The notes below the pieces were generated by a model, which saw only the letters and a program-made list of their open reading frames with translations, did no database searches and was not told where the DNA came from. From assembly GCF_900142765.1 (NCBI RefSeq), contig NZ_FRCB01000012.1, forward strand, positions 33,828 through 97,827: a stretch of 64,000 nucleotides of DNA, in the 5' to 3' direction. Made by a program: the position numbers and the translations under genes. How positions within the stretch are numbered: position 1 is the first letter of the stretch; every line of letters starts with the position of its first letter. This document shows positions 36,830-43,715 of the stretch, piece by piece. The stretch is from Roseovarius litoreus. GTDB taxonomy: Bacteria; Pseudomonadota; Alphaproteobacteria; Rhodobacterales; Rhodobacteraceae.

Positions 36830-36926
36830 TACGCTATTGCGTATAATCCGAATTTATTCCTTACAGCGTATAAAGCTAAATTATACGCTGTAGCGCATAT
36901 TGACAATATATACGCCATAACGCATA
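36830..36926 (+). promoter_or_regulatory. Operator cluster of the hipB-like gene
   Basis: Three copies of a TACGC/GCGTA palindrome upstream of hipB: TACGCTATTGCGTA (36830-36843), the perfect 11-bp inverted repeat ACAGCGTATAA/TTATACGCTGT (36863-36873 and 36881-36891), and a weaker TACGCCATAACGCATA (36911-36926). Multiple palindromes ahead of an autoregulatory HipB are the rule in hipBA operons. The AT-rich spacer should hold the promoter. Confidence 0.7.
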
Positions 36927-36934
36927 ATCCACAC

Positions 36935-37186
36935 ATGAATGATCTCGCCCGCACCCCCAGACAGATAGGCGCTATCATCCAGCGTGCGCGAAAGAAGCGC
37001 GACTGGTCACAGATGCGGCTTGCGGACCAGGCAGGCCTGCGCCAGGCGACGATCTCGATGATCGAAACAGGCCAGAATAGTGCAAAGCTGGAGACTATTC
37101 TGGCGATCCTTGCCGCTCTTGACCTTGAGTTCAGGATAGGCGCTCGCACCAAGGGTCATGACCAGGATATCGAGGCGCTGTTCTGA
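36935..37186 (+). CDS. hipB: HipB-like XRE-family antitoxin/repressor
   Basis: 83 residues from MNDLARTPRQIGAIIQRARK. A Cro/CI-type helix-turn-helix spans about residues 12-65 (WSQMRLADQAGLRQATISMI, then ETGQNSAKLETILAILAAL), ending RTKGHDQDIEALF. This matches HipB-type antitoxins. Its stop overlaps the start of a truncated hipA. Longer in-frame starts upstream would run through the operator palindromes, so the 36935 ATG is preferred. Confidence 0.85.
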   Translation: MNDLARTPRQIGAIIQRARKKRDWSQMRLADQAGLRQATISMIETGQNSAKLETILAILAALDLEFRIGARTKGHDQDIEALF

Positions 37187-37329
37187 TGGGGTGCCGCCCA
37201 GCCCATGCGCCATTACGCGTATATCTCAACAACCGCCGCGTCGGCACATTGAGCCGCGAGGCCAGCGGCGCCATCGGCTTTGCGTATCACCAGGACTGGC
37301 TTGGCTGGGAATGTCTGTTCGGCACTTAG
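37186..37329 (+). pseudogene. hipA: Truncated hipA: N-terminal subdomain only
   Basis: 47 codons from an ATG overlapping the hipB stop. The text LRVYLNNRRVGTLSREASGA and the following IGFAYHQDWLG is the N-terminal HipA domain; then the frame ends (WECLFGT, stop). The kinase core (about 350 further residues) is absent from the following 450 bases, so the toxin is lost. The antitoxin with its operators remains. Confidence 0.75.
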
Positions 37330-37511
37330 TCAATTCATCCGGCTCACAGTCTCCAGCTAGCCGATGAGGCTGGACCCTTCTTTATCTGCCTCACGAGACG
37401 CGCTGGTTGCGCGAGGTCGTAGCTTGCTACAGCCCGTCATTGGAGCCGTTGCCGGCTTCAGCGCTAATCTTCTCTAAATTGATTCAAAGAAAACGCATGC
37501 AATTTTTAAGA

Positions 37512-37532
37512 CAAGTCTCCAAAAGTCTCCAG
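37512..37532. repeat. AGTCTCC direct repeat, left copy
   Basis: CAAGTCTCCAAAAGTCTCCAG; the 12-mer AAAAGTCTCCAG (37521-37532) recurs exactly at 39258-39269, again preceded by another AAGTCTC. The two copies flank the 1.7-kb block of small genes at 37.8-39.2 kb in direct orientation. Confidence 0.5.
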
Positions 37533-37570
37533 TTGAACGGAGACTTCTGGCACAAAGTCTCGGTTCAACT
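37531..37570. repeat. Large imperfect inverted repeat (16-bp arms)
   Basis: Arms 37531-37546 (AGTTGAAC-g-GAGACTT) and 37555-37570 (AAGTCTC-g-GTTCAACT) pair over 15 of 16 positions with an 8-base loop; the flanking C37530-G71 pair extends it by one. There is no T tract, so it is not an ordinary terminator. It could be a recombination, replication or regulatory site. Confidence 0.6.
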
Positions 37571-37780
37571 GTCGACAGTTTAGGGAGAGACTAGGTGAAA
37601 AATCCCCGGATTTGGGTCCGAAAAGCACCGTCTATGAGACAACTCAGACAAAACTCTTCCGAAAACTCCCTATGGACGAAATCTCGACCAAGACCCGGCT
37701 TTCACCCTAAACGACCCTGTAGGCTAACCGGAAGGTTTTTCCTCGCGCAGAGCCTTCTGAATTTAATCAAAATTTAATCG

Positions 37781-38182
37781 TCACGCCGGTTTACGCGGTC
37801 TGCCACCTTTGCGACCATTTTCGCGGGCGGCTGCGGCTTTGGCCGGAGATTTGGCCTGTCCAGCACGCCGAGCCATGAAGGCCTTGGTCCCGAACAATCC
37901 AGTCAGCAAACCAGGTATCGACAGGTCCACATCAAGGGCTTCCCAGTGCAGGCCGTAACCCGCTCCGAGGATTTCAACCTTGGCGAGGTCTTCTTGCGCT
38001 GCGGCTTCCAATCCCTGTGCAATCCTTGGGGGAAAGGTAAAAGAACACCCGTTTGTCAGCTCAACTATGATCCGGTCTTTGCGCTTGTCATATCGAGCCG
38101 CCTTTGCGCGAGGTTCATTTTGCTGTGCGATATGACCACGCTCGATGGCCGCATTTATTTCAGCTTCCGTCAGTTCAACCAT
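37781..38182 (-). CDS. DUF2442-type protein with basic C-terminal tail
   Basis: 133 residues from MVELTEAEINAAIERGHIAQ. The middle (YDKRKDRIIVELTNGCSFTF, then EDLAKVEILGAGYGLHWEAL and VDLSIPGLLTGLFG) is the DUF2442 pattern. The C-terminus is Ala/Arg/Lys-rich, ending GRKGGRPRKPA, an AT-hook-like sequence. It overlaps the DUF4160 gene by 8 bases and is translated after it. Such pairs are common accessory modules, suspected but not proven to be toxin-antitoxin-like. Confidence 0.85.
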   Translation of the reverse strand: MVELTEAEINAAIERGHIAQQNEPRAKAARYDKRKDRIIVELTNGCSFTFPPRIAQGLEAAAQEDLAKVEILGAGYGLHWEALDVDLSIPGLLTGLFGTKAFMARRAGQAKSPAKAAAARENGRKGGRPRKPA

Positions 38183-38414
38183 GGATTTCTCTCCATTTGG
38201 CAAGAAAAGCATCTTGCTGGTTCTCGACTATTTGCACGGCTCGACGCACATCGTTCACTTTCATGCCTTGCGCCCAGACCAGAGCTGGAATTCCTTCAGG
38301 TCCAACCAGGTTGATCTTGAGTTCCCCATCGCCAAACACATGCACATGGGCAGGCTCGTGATCGTTTGTGAAGATGACAATGCGCAGTCCATGTGCTCGG
38401 TATATTGTGACCAT
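38175..38414 (-). CDS. DUF4160-type small protein
   Basis: 79 residues: MVTIYRAHGLRIVIFTNDHE, then PAHVHVFGDGELKINL, the conserved DUF4160 core with its HEPAHVHV block. It is the first gene of a two-gene minus-strand operon with DUF2442. Function unknown; the pairing is widespread in genomic islands. Confidence 0.87.
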   Translation of the reverse strand: MVTIYRAHGLRIVIFTNDHEPAHVHVFGDGELKINLVGPEGIPALVWAQGMKVNDVRRAVQIVENQQDAFLAKWREIHG

Positions 38415-38543
38415 GTGGGAAAATAACCTATCCCGTTGGGTTTTTCAACAGGCCCGCAGGTGGCCTTTTATCGGGTCAGCTCTGCTGAACAAGCATCAAG
38501 CACCAAAAAAGGAACCAGCTCCAAAAGCTATCCAGGACAGCTG

Positions 38544-38723
38544 ATGACGACCAGTGACGATGAGCGACCGACCATCCAGATCACAATGGATGAAGGAACC
38601 TTTCTGCTCGTCCAAGCCGTGCTCGAGCTCGAGCGTGGCGAGGTAGTCGATCCAGATGAGATAGAGGATAAAATCCTCGCAGCGATCAAATATCTGGGAA
38701 CTGATCGTCGGAAGGAGAACTGA
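38544..38723 (+). CDS. Small hypothetical protein A, paralogue of the next gene
   Basis: 59 residues, MTTSDDERPTIQITMDEGTF, acidic. AGGA lies upstream. The stretch LLVQAVLELERGEVVDPDEI aligns with LLIRTLLILERGEDMSDQML of the next gene, so the two are a tandem duplication. Divergent from the DUF4160 gene. Unknown family. Confidence 0.6.
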   Translation: MTTSDDERPTIQITMDEGTFLLVQAVLELERGEVVDPDEIEDKILAAIKYLGTDRRKEN

Positions 38724-38926
38724 TGACAAATCAAGACAAAGAGCGGAAGCCATTCGAAGTCAAACTGACTGATGATCATCTTCTGCTAATCCGAACCCTG
38801 CTCATTCTTGAGCGTGGGGAGGACATGAGTGACCAGATGCTTCGTCTGAACATTCAGCGAGCCATTGCTCACATCAACTTTGTCCGATGGAAGGAGAGCA
38901 CATGCTCAAATTCATCAGCGTCGTAG
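38723..38926 (+). CDS. Small hypothetical protein B, paralogue of the previous gene
   Basis: 67 residues, MTNQDKERKPFEVKLTDDHL. Preceded by GGAAGGAG and overlapping the previous stop by one base (TGATG). It shares the LERGE core and surrounding hydrophobic spacing with protein A, with a different C-terminus. Unknown family. Confidence 0.62.
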   Translation: MTNQDKERKPFEVKLTDDHLLLIRTLLILERGEDMSDQMLRLNIQRAIAHINFVRWKESTCSNSSAS

Positions 38927-39069
38927 GATACATCTGTATCCTCATGGCCATCCTAAGCAGTGTCCTGAGCCTAGCCGCCTCCCTGGCGTCACAGCTTCTG
39001 ACACTCGGCCTTGTCCTGGTCTTCGGAGCTTTGATCGCCGGCATCGGGAAGGACACAGACAATGTTTGA
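38902..39069 (+). CDS. Small membrane protein
   Basis: 55 residues, MLKFISVVGYICILMAILSS, with two hydrophobic segments (about 4-24 and 30-48) and a short acidic tail. AAGGAGAG is placed ideally upstream; the start lies inside the previous gene. Holin-like size, but no family recognised. Confidence 0.6.
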   Translation: MLKFISVVGYICILMAILSSVLSLAASLASQLLTLGLVLVFGALIAGIGKDTDNV

Positions 39070-39151
39070 ATTCATCTTCGGCGGCGATCAACTCCTCTGG
39101 ATCAGCTTCGATCTCTTCTTCGGATTGGAAGAAGATGTCTTGGGAGAGTGA
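39062..39151 (+). CDS. Tiny peptide, last gene of the micro-operon
   Basis: 29 residues, MFEFIFGGDQLLWISFDLFF and a GLEEDVLGE tail: amphipathic, aromatic N-terminal part with an acidic end. GGAAGGA lies upstream, and it overlaps the preceding stop by 8 bases. A good terminator follows 40 bases later, which supports it as a real last cistron. Confidence 0.5.
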   Translation: MFEFIFGGDQLLWISFDLFFGLEEDVLGE

Positions 39152-39190
39152 AGTGAAGACCTTAATGCTGGAACTGATTTTTCCGGCCTT

Positions 39191-39219
39191 AAACTCACCC
39201 TGTATATCGGGGTGAGTTT
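39191..39219 (+). terminator. Intrinsic terminator of the small-gene operon
   Basis: Perfect 10-bp arms AAACTCACCC (39191-39200) and GGGTGAGTTT (39210-39219) with a 9-base loop, ending in T residues. Confidence 0.8.
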
Positions 39220-39247
39220 TCCCAATTTTCGCCCTGAAACTCAAAGT

Positions 39248-39269
39248 AAAGTCTCACAAAAGTCTCCAG
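39248..39269. repeat. AGTCTCC direct repeat, right copy
   Basis: AAAGTCTCACAAAAGTCTCCAG; it shares the exact 12-mer AAAAGTCTCCAG with 37521-37532 in direct orientation, just after the terminator of the small-gene operon. Confidence 0.5.
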
Positions 39270-39557
39270 ATACTAGGGGCCAATTTCCCAAGCGAGACCG
39301 TCAGGGCATAGGGTGAGAGGTTGATGGCCTCAAAATCAGATACGGTTAGTGTAACTTGATAGTCTCGGTCTGCTTTGGATTGGCGGAACTCCAAGCGTCG
39401 GAGGTAGTTACAGGTTGTGAGACATATTTCTAACACTTCTCTCAGAAGAATAACTACATTTCGTTTACAATTATGGCGCGCACCGATACATAAATTAATC
39501 TCAAAATGAGACAAATTTTAGAGTCGCCCGAATGAGGATAGGTTTTGGAGGCGCGCT
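39270..39557. other. Intergenic region upstream of the LuxR-type gene
   Basis: About 290 bases. A minus-strand frame (39254-39514) has a protein-like end (DYQVTLTVSDFEAINLSPYA) that stops at the AGTCTCC repeat. It has no clear start signal and may be a gene fragment cut at the repeat. Confidence 0.3.
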
Positions 39558-40235
39558 ATGGGAACAGATATTATGACGAAGAAGCATACTATGAACATGG
39601 AGGAGCATTCACCGCCGAACGTAGCCTTGGTTGGTTTGAAAAAAGTGATGGCGGGCGCACTATCATTCTATCTCAGGTCCAAAGCTTCAGCGAACGTATC
39701 GGTTTTTGATACCTACCAACAATTAAAGTCGAACCCATGCGTTGCCATGGCAGTAGATGTAGTCCTCCTAGACGGCCGCGCGCACTCACTTCAGACAATT
39801 GAAGGCTGCAAGCCCACCATCGGCAATGGTGATGCTCCCAAAGTCGCGGTTTACTTCGACGAGGTTGATCCAGGCTTCGCGAGAGCCGCCCTGCGGCGGG
39901 GTGCAGATGGGATTATAGACGGGGATTTTAACGTGGACGCTTTGCCGCGCGTCATCGAATTAATTTCTGACGGTGAGGTCTTTGTCCCCGCCTCTGTTTT
40001 GGGATTAAATTCGACACATAGGGGTAATCATTCGGGTGCTGGGACTGAACTTGATGGCGTGCAAAAAAGCATTCTCATTATGATCTCAAAGGGTTATACC
40101 AATAAAGAAATCGCCCAAAGACTTGATACTAGTGACATGCATGTCAAAATGACAGTCAGGGCTACATGCAACAAGCTTGATGCGAAAAACCGTGCGCATG
40201 CCGTCGCAAAAGCCATAAGGTTAAACGTCATTTAA
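39558..40235 (+). CDS. LuxR/NarL-family regulator with atypical receiver domain
   Basis: 225 residues, with GGAGG ahead of the ATG. The N-terminal 150 residues have receiver-like spacing, with Asp72 in VDVVLLDGRAHS. The usual acidic pair near the N-terminus and the conserved Lys are not evident (GADGIIDGDFN where a Lys is expected). The C-terminal GerE-type helix-turn-helix (about 170-222) reads ILIMISKGYTNKEIAQRLDT and then SDMHVKMTVRATCNKL. It probably works without canonical phosphorylation. Unpaired in its surroundings. Confidence 0.8.
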   Translation: MGTDIMTKKHTMNMEEHSPPNVALVGLKKVMAGALSFYLRSKASANVSVFDTYQQLKSNPCVAMAVDVVLLDGRAHSLQTIEGCKPTIGNGDAPKVAVYFDEVDPGFARAALRRGADGIIDGDFNVDALPRVIELISDGEVFVPASVLGLNSTHRGNHSGAGTELDGVQKSILIMISKGYTNKEIAQRLDTSDMHVKMTVRATCNKLDAKNRAHAVAKAIRLNVI

Positions 40236-40401
40236 CTGACGGAATGGTTATTGGTGCGGCCATTGAACCGGTATGAACGCTTGAGCAACTTCTCAATGGA
40301 GGGGCAGGCACTGGCGGCCGTTCGGTGCTCCGTTCTTTTAGTTGTGTGAAGGACAATTTTTTGCCACTTTTCCTCAAGGCCCCTTTAGATTAAGAGGAAT
40401 T

Positions 40402-40644
40402 ATGGCAAAAGATAATTTTCAAGCAGCAGCAAAAGAGCAGTCTGTTTTAGTTGCGGGCTTGATCGATGCTTTGATTGAACTTTACCCCGACGTTAACCAT
40501 GGCGCGGATGACGCGGCGTTTTTGGCAGTTTTGTCTCAAGCACAACATGCGGCGTATGAGCTGCGCAAACATATTGAAAGCGTAGAAGGCGACGACAGCA
40601 TTACGCAGGAAGTTTTCATATTCCCTGCCGAGGTCCCAAAGTGA
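40402..40644 (+). CDS. Small hypothetical protein
   Basis: 80 residues, MAKDNFQAAAKEQSVLVAGL, preceded by AAGAGGAA. A predominantly helical, acidic protein (LIDALIELYPDVNHGADDAA, then LSQAQHAAYELRKHIESVEG). Shared direction with the LuxR-type gene 170 bases upstream. Family unknown. Confidence 0.6.
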   Translation: MAKDNFQAAAKEQSVLVAGLIDALIELYPDVNHGADDAAFLAVLSQAQHAAYELRKHIESVEGDDSITQEVFIFPAEVPK

Positions 40645-40797
40645 TTTTTTGCTTCCGACAAGTCTAGCGATTGCATTGATATATTGCTCTCTCCTGCTCG
40701 GTCATTTGGTGTTAGCACCTGTCTTGCCGATCTTTCTGGGGTTTTGGCTATCCAAGCGTCGAAGCTGTGTCTTCTACTGGATCAATCAAGGCGTTGA

Positions 40798-41529
40798 TCA
40801 GGTATCCAGCCCAACATTATCCAAGCCCTCAAGCAAACGGTTCCGAAAGACTGGCTTGTATAATGTGACGTCGCCGATCGATTTCCTATGGCATGAGAAA
40901 TCATCTTTTTTCGCCGTGCTGGACAAAAGGATGATCGGTATGTGGGGGCAGGCTTGTCGGAAATCCATCAGATCATCGACGCTCGTGTCAAGGCAGGGCC
41001 CCGAATCGAGGTCGAAAATCAGTAGATCCCAGGTCTCGGGCTGGTCACAGATGCTGTTCAGGATAGCATCGCTATCCGTGGAGTGATGAACATCATGCCC
41101 GAGACCAGCAAGATCGGTCCCGATAATACGACTTTGCACCGTGTCCCGGCCGAAAACAGCGATCTGCAAAGGACATGATATAGAAGTCAGTCGACCGTAA
41201 GATCGCCAGACATCACTAGGATCACATGATCCACCAAATGCTTTGTCTTCGTTGTGACATGCATACTCTTGGCGCCGAACTCGCCGATAACCCATAGCAA
41301 GAATGCCGATAAACGATATCATCTGGGCACCCCAAGCAATGAGCAAAGACTCTAGGATCGAAAGGCCAGCTAAAAGCACGGCGGTGAGAGTGATGAGCGC
41401 GACGGCAACACTTCCCACAACGCCGGCCAAGGCGACATTTGGCTGGCTTGACTGCCAATCCAGAGTATCTCGAGTGAGCTTACCCGCCTTAGTCTGCTCG
41501 AGTTTGCGTGATAGGTTGGAGAATTTCAT
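40798..41529 (-). CDS. Membrane-anchored receiver-domain protein
   Basis: 243 residues. Two membrane segments (about 33-55 and 60-82; VALAGVVGSVAVALITLTAV and LSILESLLIAWGAQMISFIG) precede a receiver domain (about 120-240; LQIAVFGRDTVQSRIIGTDL). The phospho-acceptor Asp is in LLIFDLDSG, the Ser/Thr in IILLSSTAK and the Lys in LYKPV. A receiver carried on a two-helix anchor with no output domain is unusual. It lies 12 bases after the winged-helix gene, in the same operon. Confidence 0.72.
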   Translation of the reverse strand: MKFSNLSRKLEQTKAGKLTRDTLDWQSSQPNVALAGVVGSVAVALITLTAVLLAGLSILESLLIAWGAQMISFIGILAMGYRRVRRQEYACHNEDKAFGGSCDPSDVWRSYGRLTSISCPLQIAVFGRDTVQSRIIGTDLAGLGHDVHHSTDSDAILNSICDQPETWDLLIFDLDSGPCLDTSVDDLMDFRQACPHIPIILLSSTAKKDDFSCHRKSIGDVTLYKPVFRNRLLEGLDNVGLDT

Positions 41530-41541
41530 GCGTCCGACTTT

Positions 41542-42297
41542 TCAGCTTGGACCTAGACGTTGTTCGCTGACCATTTTGTATCCGCCGCCATATACGGATG
41601 TGATCAAATGCTTCGAGATACCGGCATCCAGAAGTTTGGTCCTGATCCGCTTGATATGACTGTCGATCACTCGACTTTTGGTCTTGGGCATGTTCGGGTC
41701 CACGGCTTTGGCCAAATCCTCTCTGCTGATCAGACTGTCGCGACTGTTCCACAAAAACTCGACAATCTTAGTTTCAGCAGGGGTAAGACTGATCTTTCGC
41801 CCTTCTACCAAAAGATGCTGGTTCTGAATGTCGACGTCGATATGCGGACTGGCGACGGCACTTTCCTCAACCATTCGTGAGGGAAGTGGTCCAGTGCCGT
41901 GAATGTGAAGGCTTTGCGCCGCCGTGATGCGTTCCTTGATCACCCGGGTGCTCATCTTGTGATGGACTACATCATACACTCCGAGGCGAAGCCCCAACAA
42001 CTCGGCCACTTCGTCATATTTTGGCAAGTAGATGACCGCAGGTATTTTCCCCTGCGCCTGATCGAGATGGCTCGCCGTGTTGCAAATCTGGTGATAATCA
42101 GAGCTGGCCAGAACGACGAAATCGGAACTCTTCAATCCTGTTGGCAGGTTCACACCGGTCGTCGGGTCGATCAGGTGAATACCAGACCCACAATGCGCAA
42201 CCGCTTCGCGGATCTTTTGACAAGAAACTTTGGACTGACGCGAGGGGTTGAAAGTTTCGCACCCATTTTTCAGCGCATTCTTTTTTCTGTCGACCAT
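41542..42297 (-). CDS. OmpR-type winged-helix regulator with degenerate receiver-like N-terminus
   Basis: 251 residues from MVDRKKNALKNGCETFNPSR. The C-terminal wHTH (about 150-245) is typical of OmpR/PhoB (LTPAETKIVEFLWNSRDSLI, VIDSHIKRIRTKLLDAGISK, VYGGGYKM). The N-terminal part ends GVYDVVHHKMSTRVIKERIT, resembling the last receiver helix and its linker. However, no phosphorylatable Asp pocket is visible. Palindromes lie just upstream (42316-42349). With its membrane-anchored receiver partner it may form a split regulatory pair. Confidence 0.75.
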   Translation of the reverse strand: MVDRKKNALKNGCETFNPSRQSKVSCQKIREAVAHCGSGIHLIDPTTGVNLPTGLKSSDFVVLASSDYHQICNTASHLDQAQGKIPAVIYLPKYDEVAELLGLRLGVYDVVHHKMSTRVIKERITAAQSLHIHGTGPLPSRMVEESAVASPHIDVDIQNQHLLVEGRKISLTPAETKIVEFLWNSRDSLISREDLAKAVDPNMPKTKSRVIDSHIKRIRTKLLDAGISKHLITSVYGGGYKMVSEQRLGPS

Positions 42298-42315
42298 AAC
42301 GCCTCCTACATTTAA

Positions 42316-42349
42316 CACGTAGGACGTGCAATTTTTTAGCGCAAGCGCT
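42316..42349. promoter_or_regulatory. Two short palindromes upstream of the winged-helix regulator
   Basis: CACGTaggACGTG (42316-42328) and AGCGCaaGCGCT (42338-42349) lie within 55 bases of the regulator start, a position fitting autoregulation. An AT-rich patch separates them. Confidence 0.4.
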
Positions 42350-42402
42350 CAAAGGGGCAGTAAAAACACTCTTTTGGTGACGATCGCGCATTATCTACAC
42401 TC

Positions 42403-42816
42403 ATGCCGCGAAGTAGTGACAGATGGAGCATGGCTATTGTACAGAACTGCCCATTGACGAACTCATGCCTGCGTTTTGCGTCGATCCCGATTTTCGTCCA
42501 TTGCGATTTCAGCAGTGATAATCGCTTGGTATTCGTTTCAAACTGGCCGCACCGAGAACCCGAAGTTGCCAAATGCATCAAGACAGGTCTCACCAGTGAG
42601 TGTATGATATCCAGCATCGCACCGACCAATGCTGGAGGGGCCGCTGTCTTTATGAAGCTCTATTCAATCGTCTGGGAAACAGGTTCTGGTCCAAAGAAAA
42701 TCAAAGTTCGCGAACCGTCTGTGATATTTTCAAGTCAGGAGCAGGGCTTCGAGATATCAGACACTTTTCCTGCTATCGGATACGCTTTCCCTCTGGTCGA
42801 ATGCCAATCAGATTAG
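42403..42816 (+). CDS. Uncertain hypothetical protein
   Basis: Up to 137 residues; internal starts are possible (42430) and no good ribosome site is seen. Stretches such as RLVFVSNWPHREPEVAKCIK and ISDTFPAIGYAFPLVE faintly recall the autoinducer-binding half of LuxR proteins, but there is no helix-turn-helix, so it could be a truncated gene. Divergent from the winged-helix regulator. Confidence 0.3.
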   Translation: MPRSSDRWSMAIVQNCPLTNSCLRFASIPIFVHCDFSSDNRLVFVSNWPHREPEVAKCIKTGLTSECMISSIAPTNAGGAAVFMKLYSIVWETGSGPKKIKVREPSVIFSSQEQGFEISDTFPAIGYAFPLVECQSD

Positions 42817-43715
42817 TTACTAAAAACGAGTATTGGGTGACCGCGTAGCCAAACGCTAAACGGTGAAAAAGCGCTCGTAGTACTGAAATACCAATAGGCT
42901 GCTAGGTTTTGAATTGGCGCATTGGCCAATTGCCAAACTACGCTCCAACAAGACAACCGCCCTGGGTCGGTCATTACATCGCGGCGTTAGATCATAGGCT
43001 GCTTGAAAGACAGAAACGTGATCAGCCAATTCAAATACTGGCGAAATCTTCGAACACTTGTTTTGAAATAGTCTTATCGCTAGTGGCGCGTGGCTCAGTG
43101 GATGACTTAGACGCTTTTGCAAGGCCCTTCTTTGCTGCTTCCTGGTCTGACTTTGACATGGATCTGATCCTCTTTTCTGGGCAGATCGGCCTTACAGCGC
43201 CGACCGGCGCCTCGAGTTTATCGTGCGAAAGCACTGGATCATTAGAGCACTTTGGAGATACCGGCTTGGGGCAGGCATCGATCCAACGCTTCCGCAATTC
43301 GAGGATGTTGCAGCGAGCGGCGATGATCTACCGGCATTTCTGAAAAACACTGTCTCTAATTTGGCGAAAGTATGTCGAAATAAAGGCGAAGGATTGCTCC
43401 TGACGCATTTACAGGCAGTCTCGCGGCCTTGCGTCAAAATTAAGTAAGATAATGAAAAAACTTAATTTTTCGTTTCATCTCGAAAGTAAAAAAACGTTTT
43501 CAAACCAGCCTGCCGGCTTAAAAAATTCAATGCCCAGAACTGTGCTAACGCCAGTAGCGCAAACTATGCGAGGCTCTTATTTTCAAGTAGCCCAGACCCA
43601 TTTACAGTAACAATGCGCCTCTATCTAAAAAATTGTTTCGATTTATGACGTAATATTAGCGATGTCGTAGACCTACATTTCTCAAAGTGTTGCGCCACTT
43701 AAGACAATGAACTCC
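42817..43715. other. About 900 bases without a supported gene
   Basis: Overlapping frames exist on both strands (for example 42909-43343 plus, 43031-43297 minus) but none has a ribosome site with protein-like composition. Part of the minus strand reads MSKSDQEAAKKGLAKASKSS, Lys/Ser-rich and possibly a small gene. The AT-rich end (43445-43700) looks non-coding. Confidence 0.35.

Larger units (their letters stand above)
37330..37780. other. Gap with strong hairpin and AGTCTCC repeats
   Basis: 450 bases between the broken hipA and the DUF2442 gene. No gene is supported; see the hairpin at 37531-37570 and the repeat at 37512-37532. Confidence 0.5.

Noticed and set aside
37500..39270. CRISPR-like array from the repeated AGTCTCC words
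   Set aside because: Only a few copies with irregular spacing and no cas genes; better described as direct repeats and a hairpin.
42909..43447. Two plus-strand frames that could be joined by a frameshift into one gene
   Set aside because: Neither contains a recognisable motif and no ribosome site is present; joining them would be guesswork.
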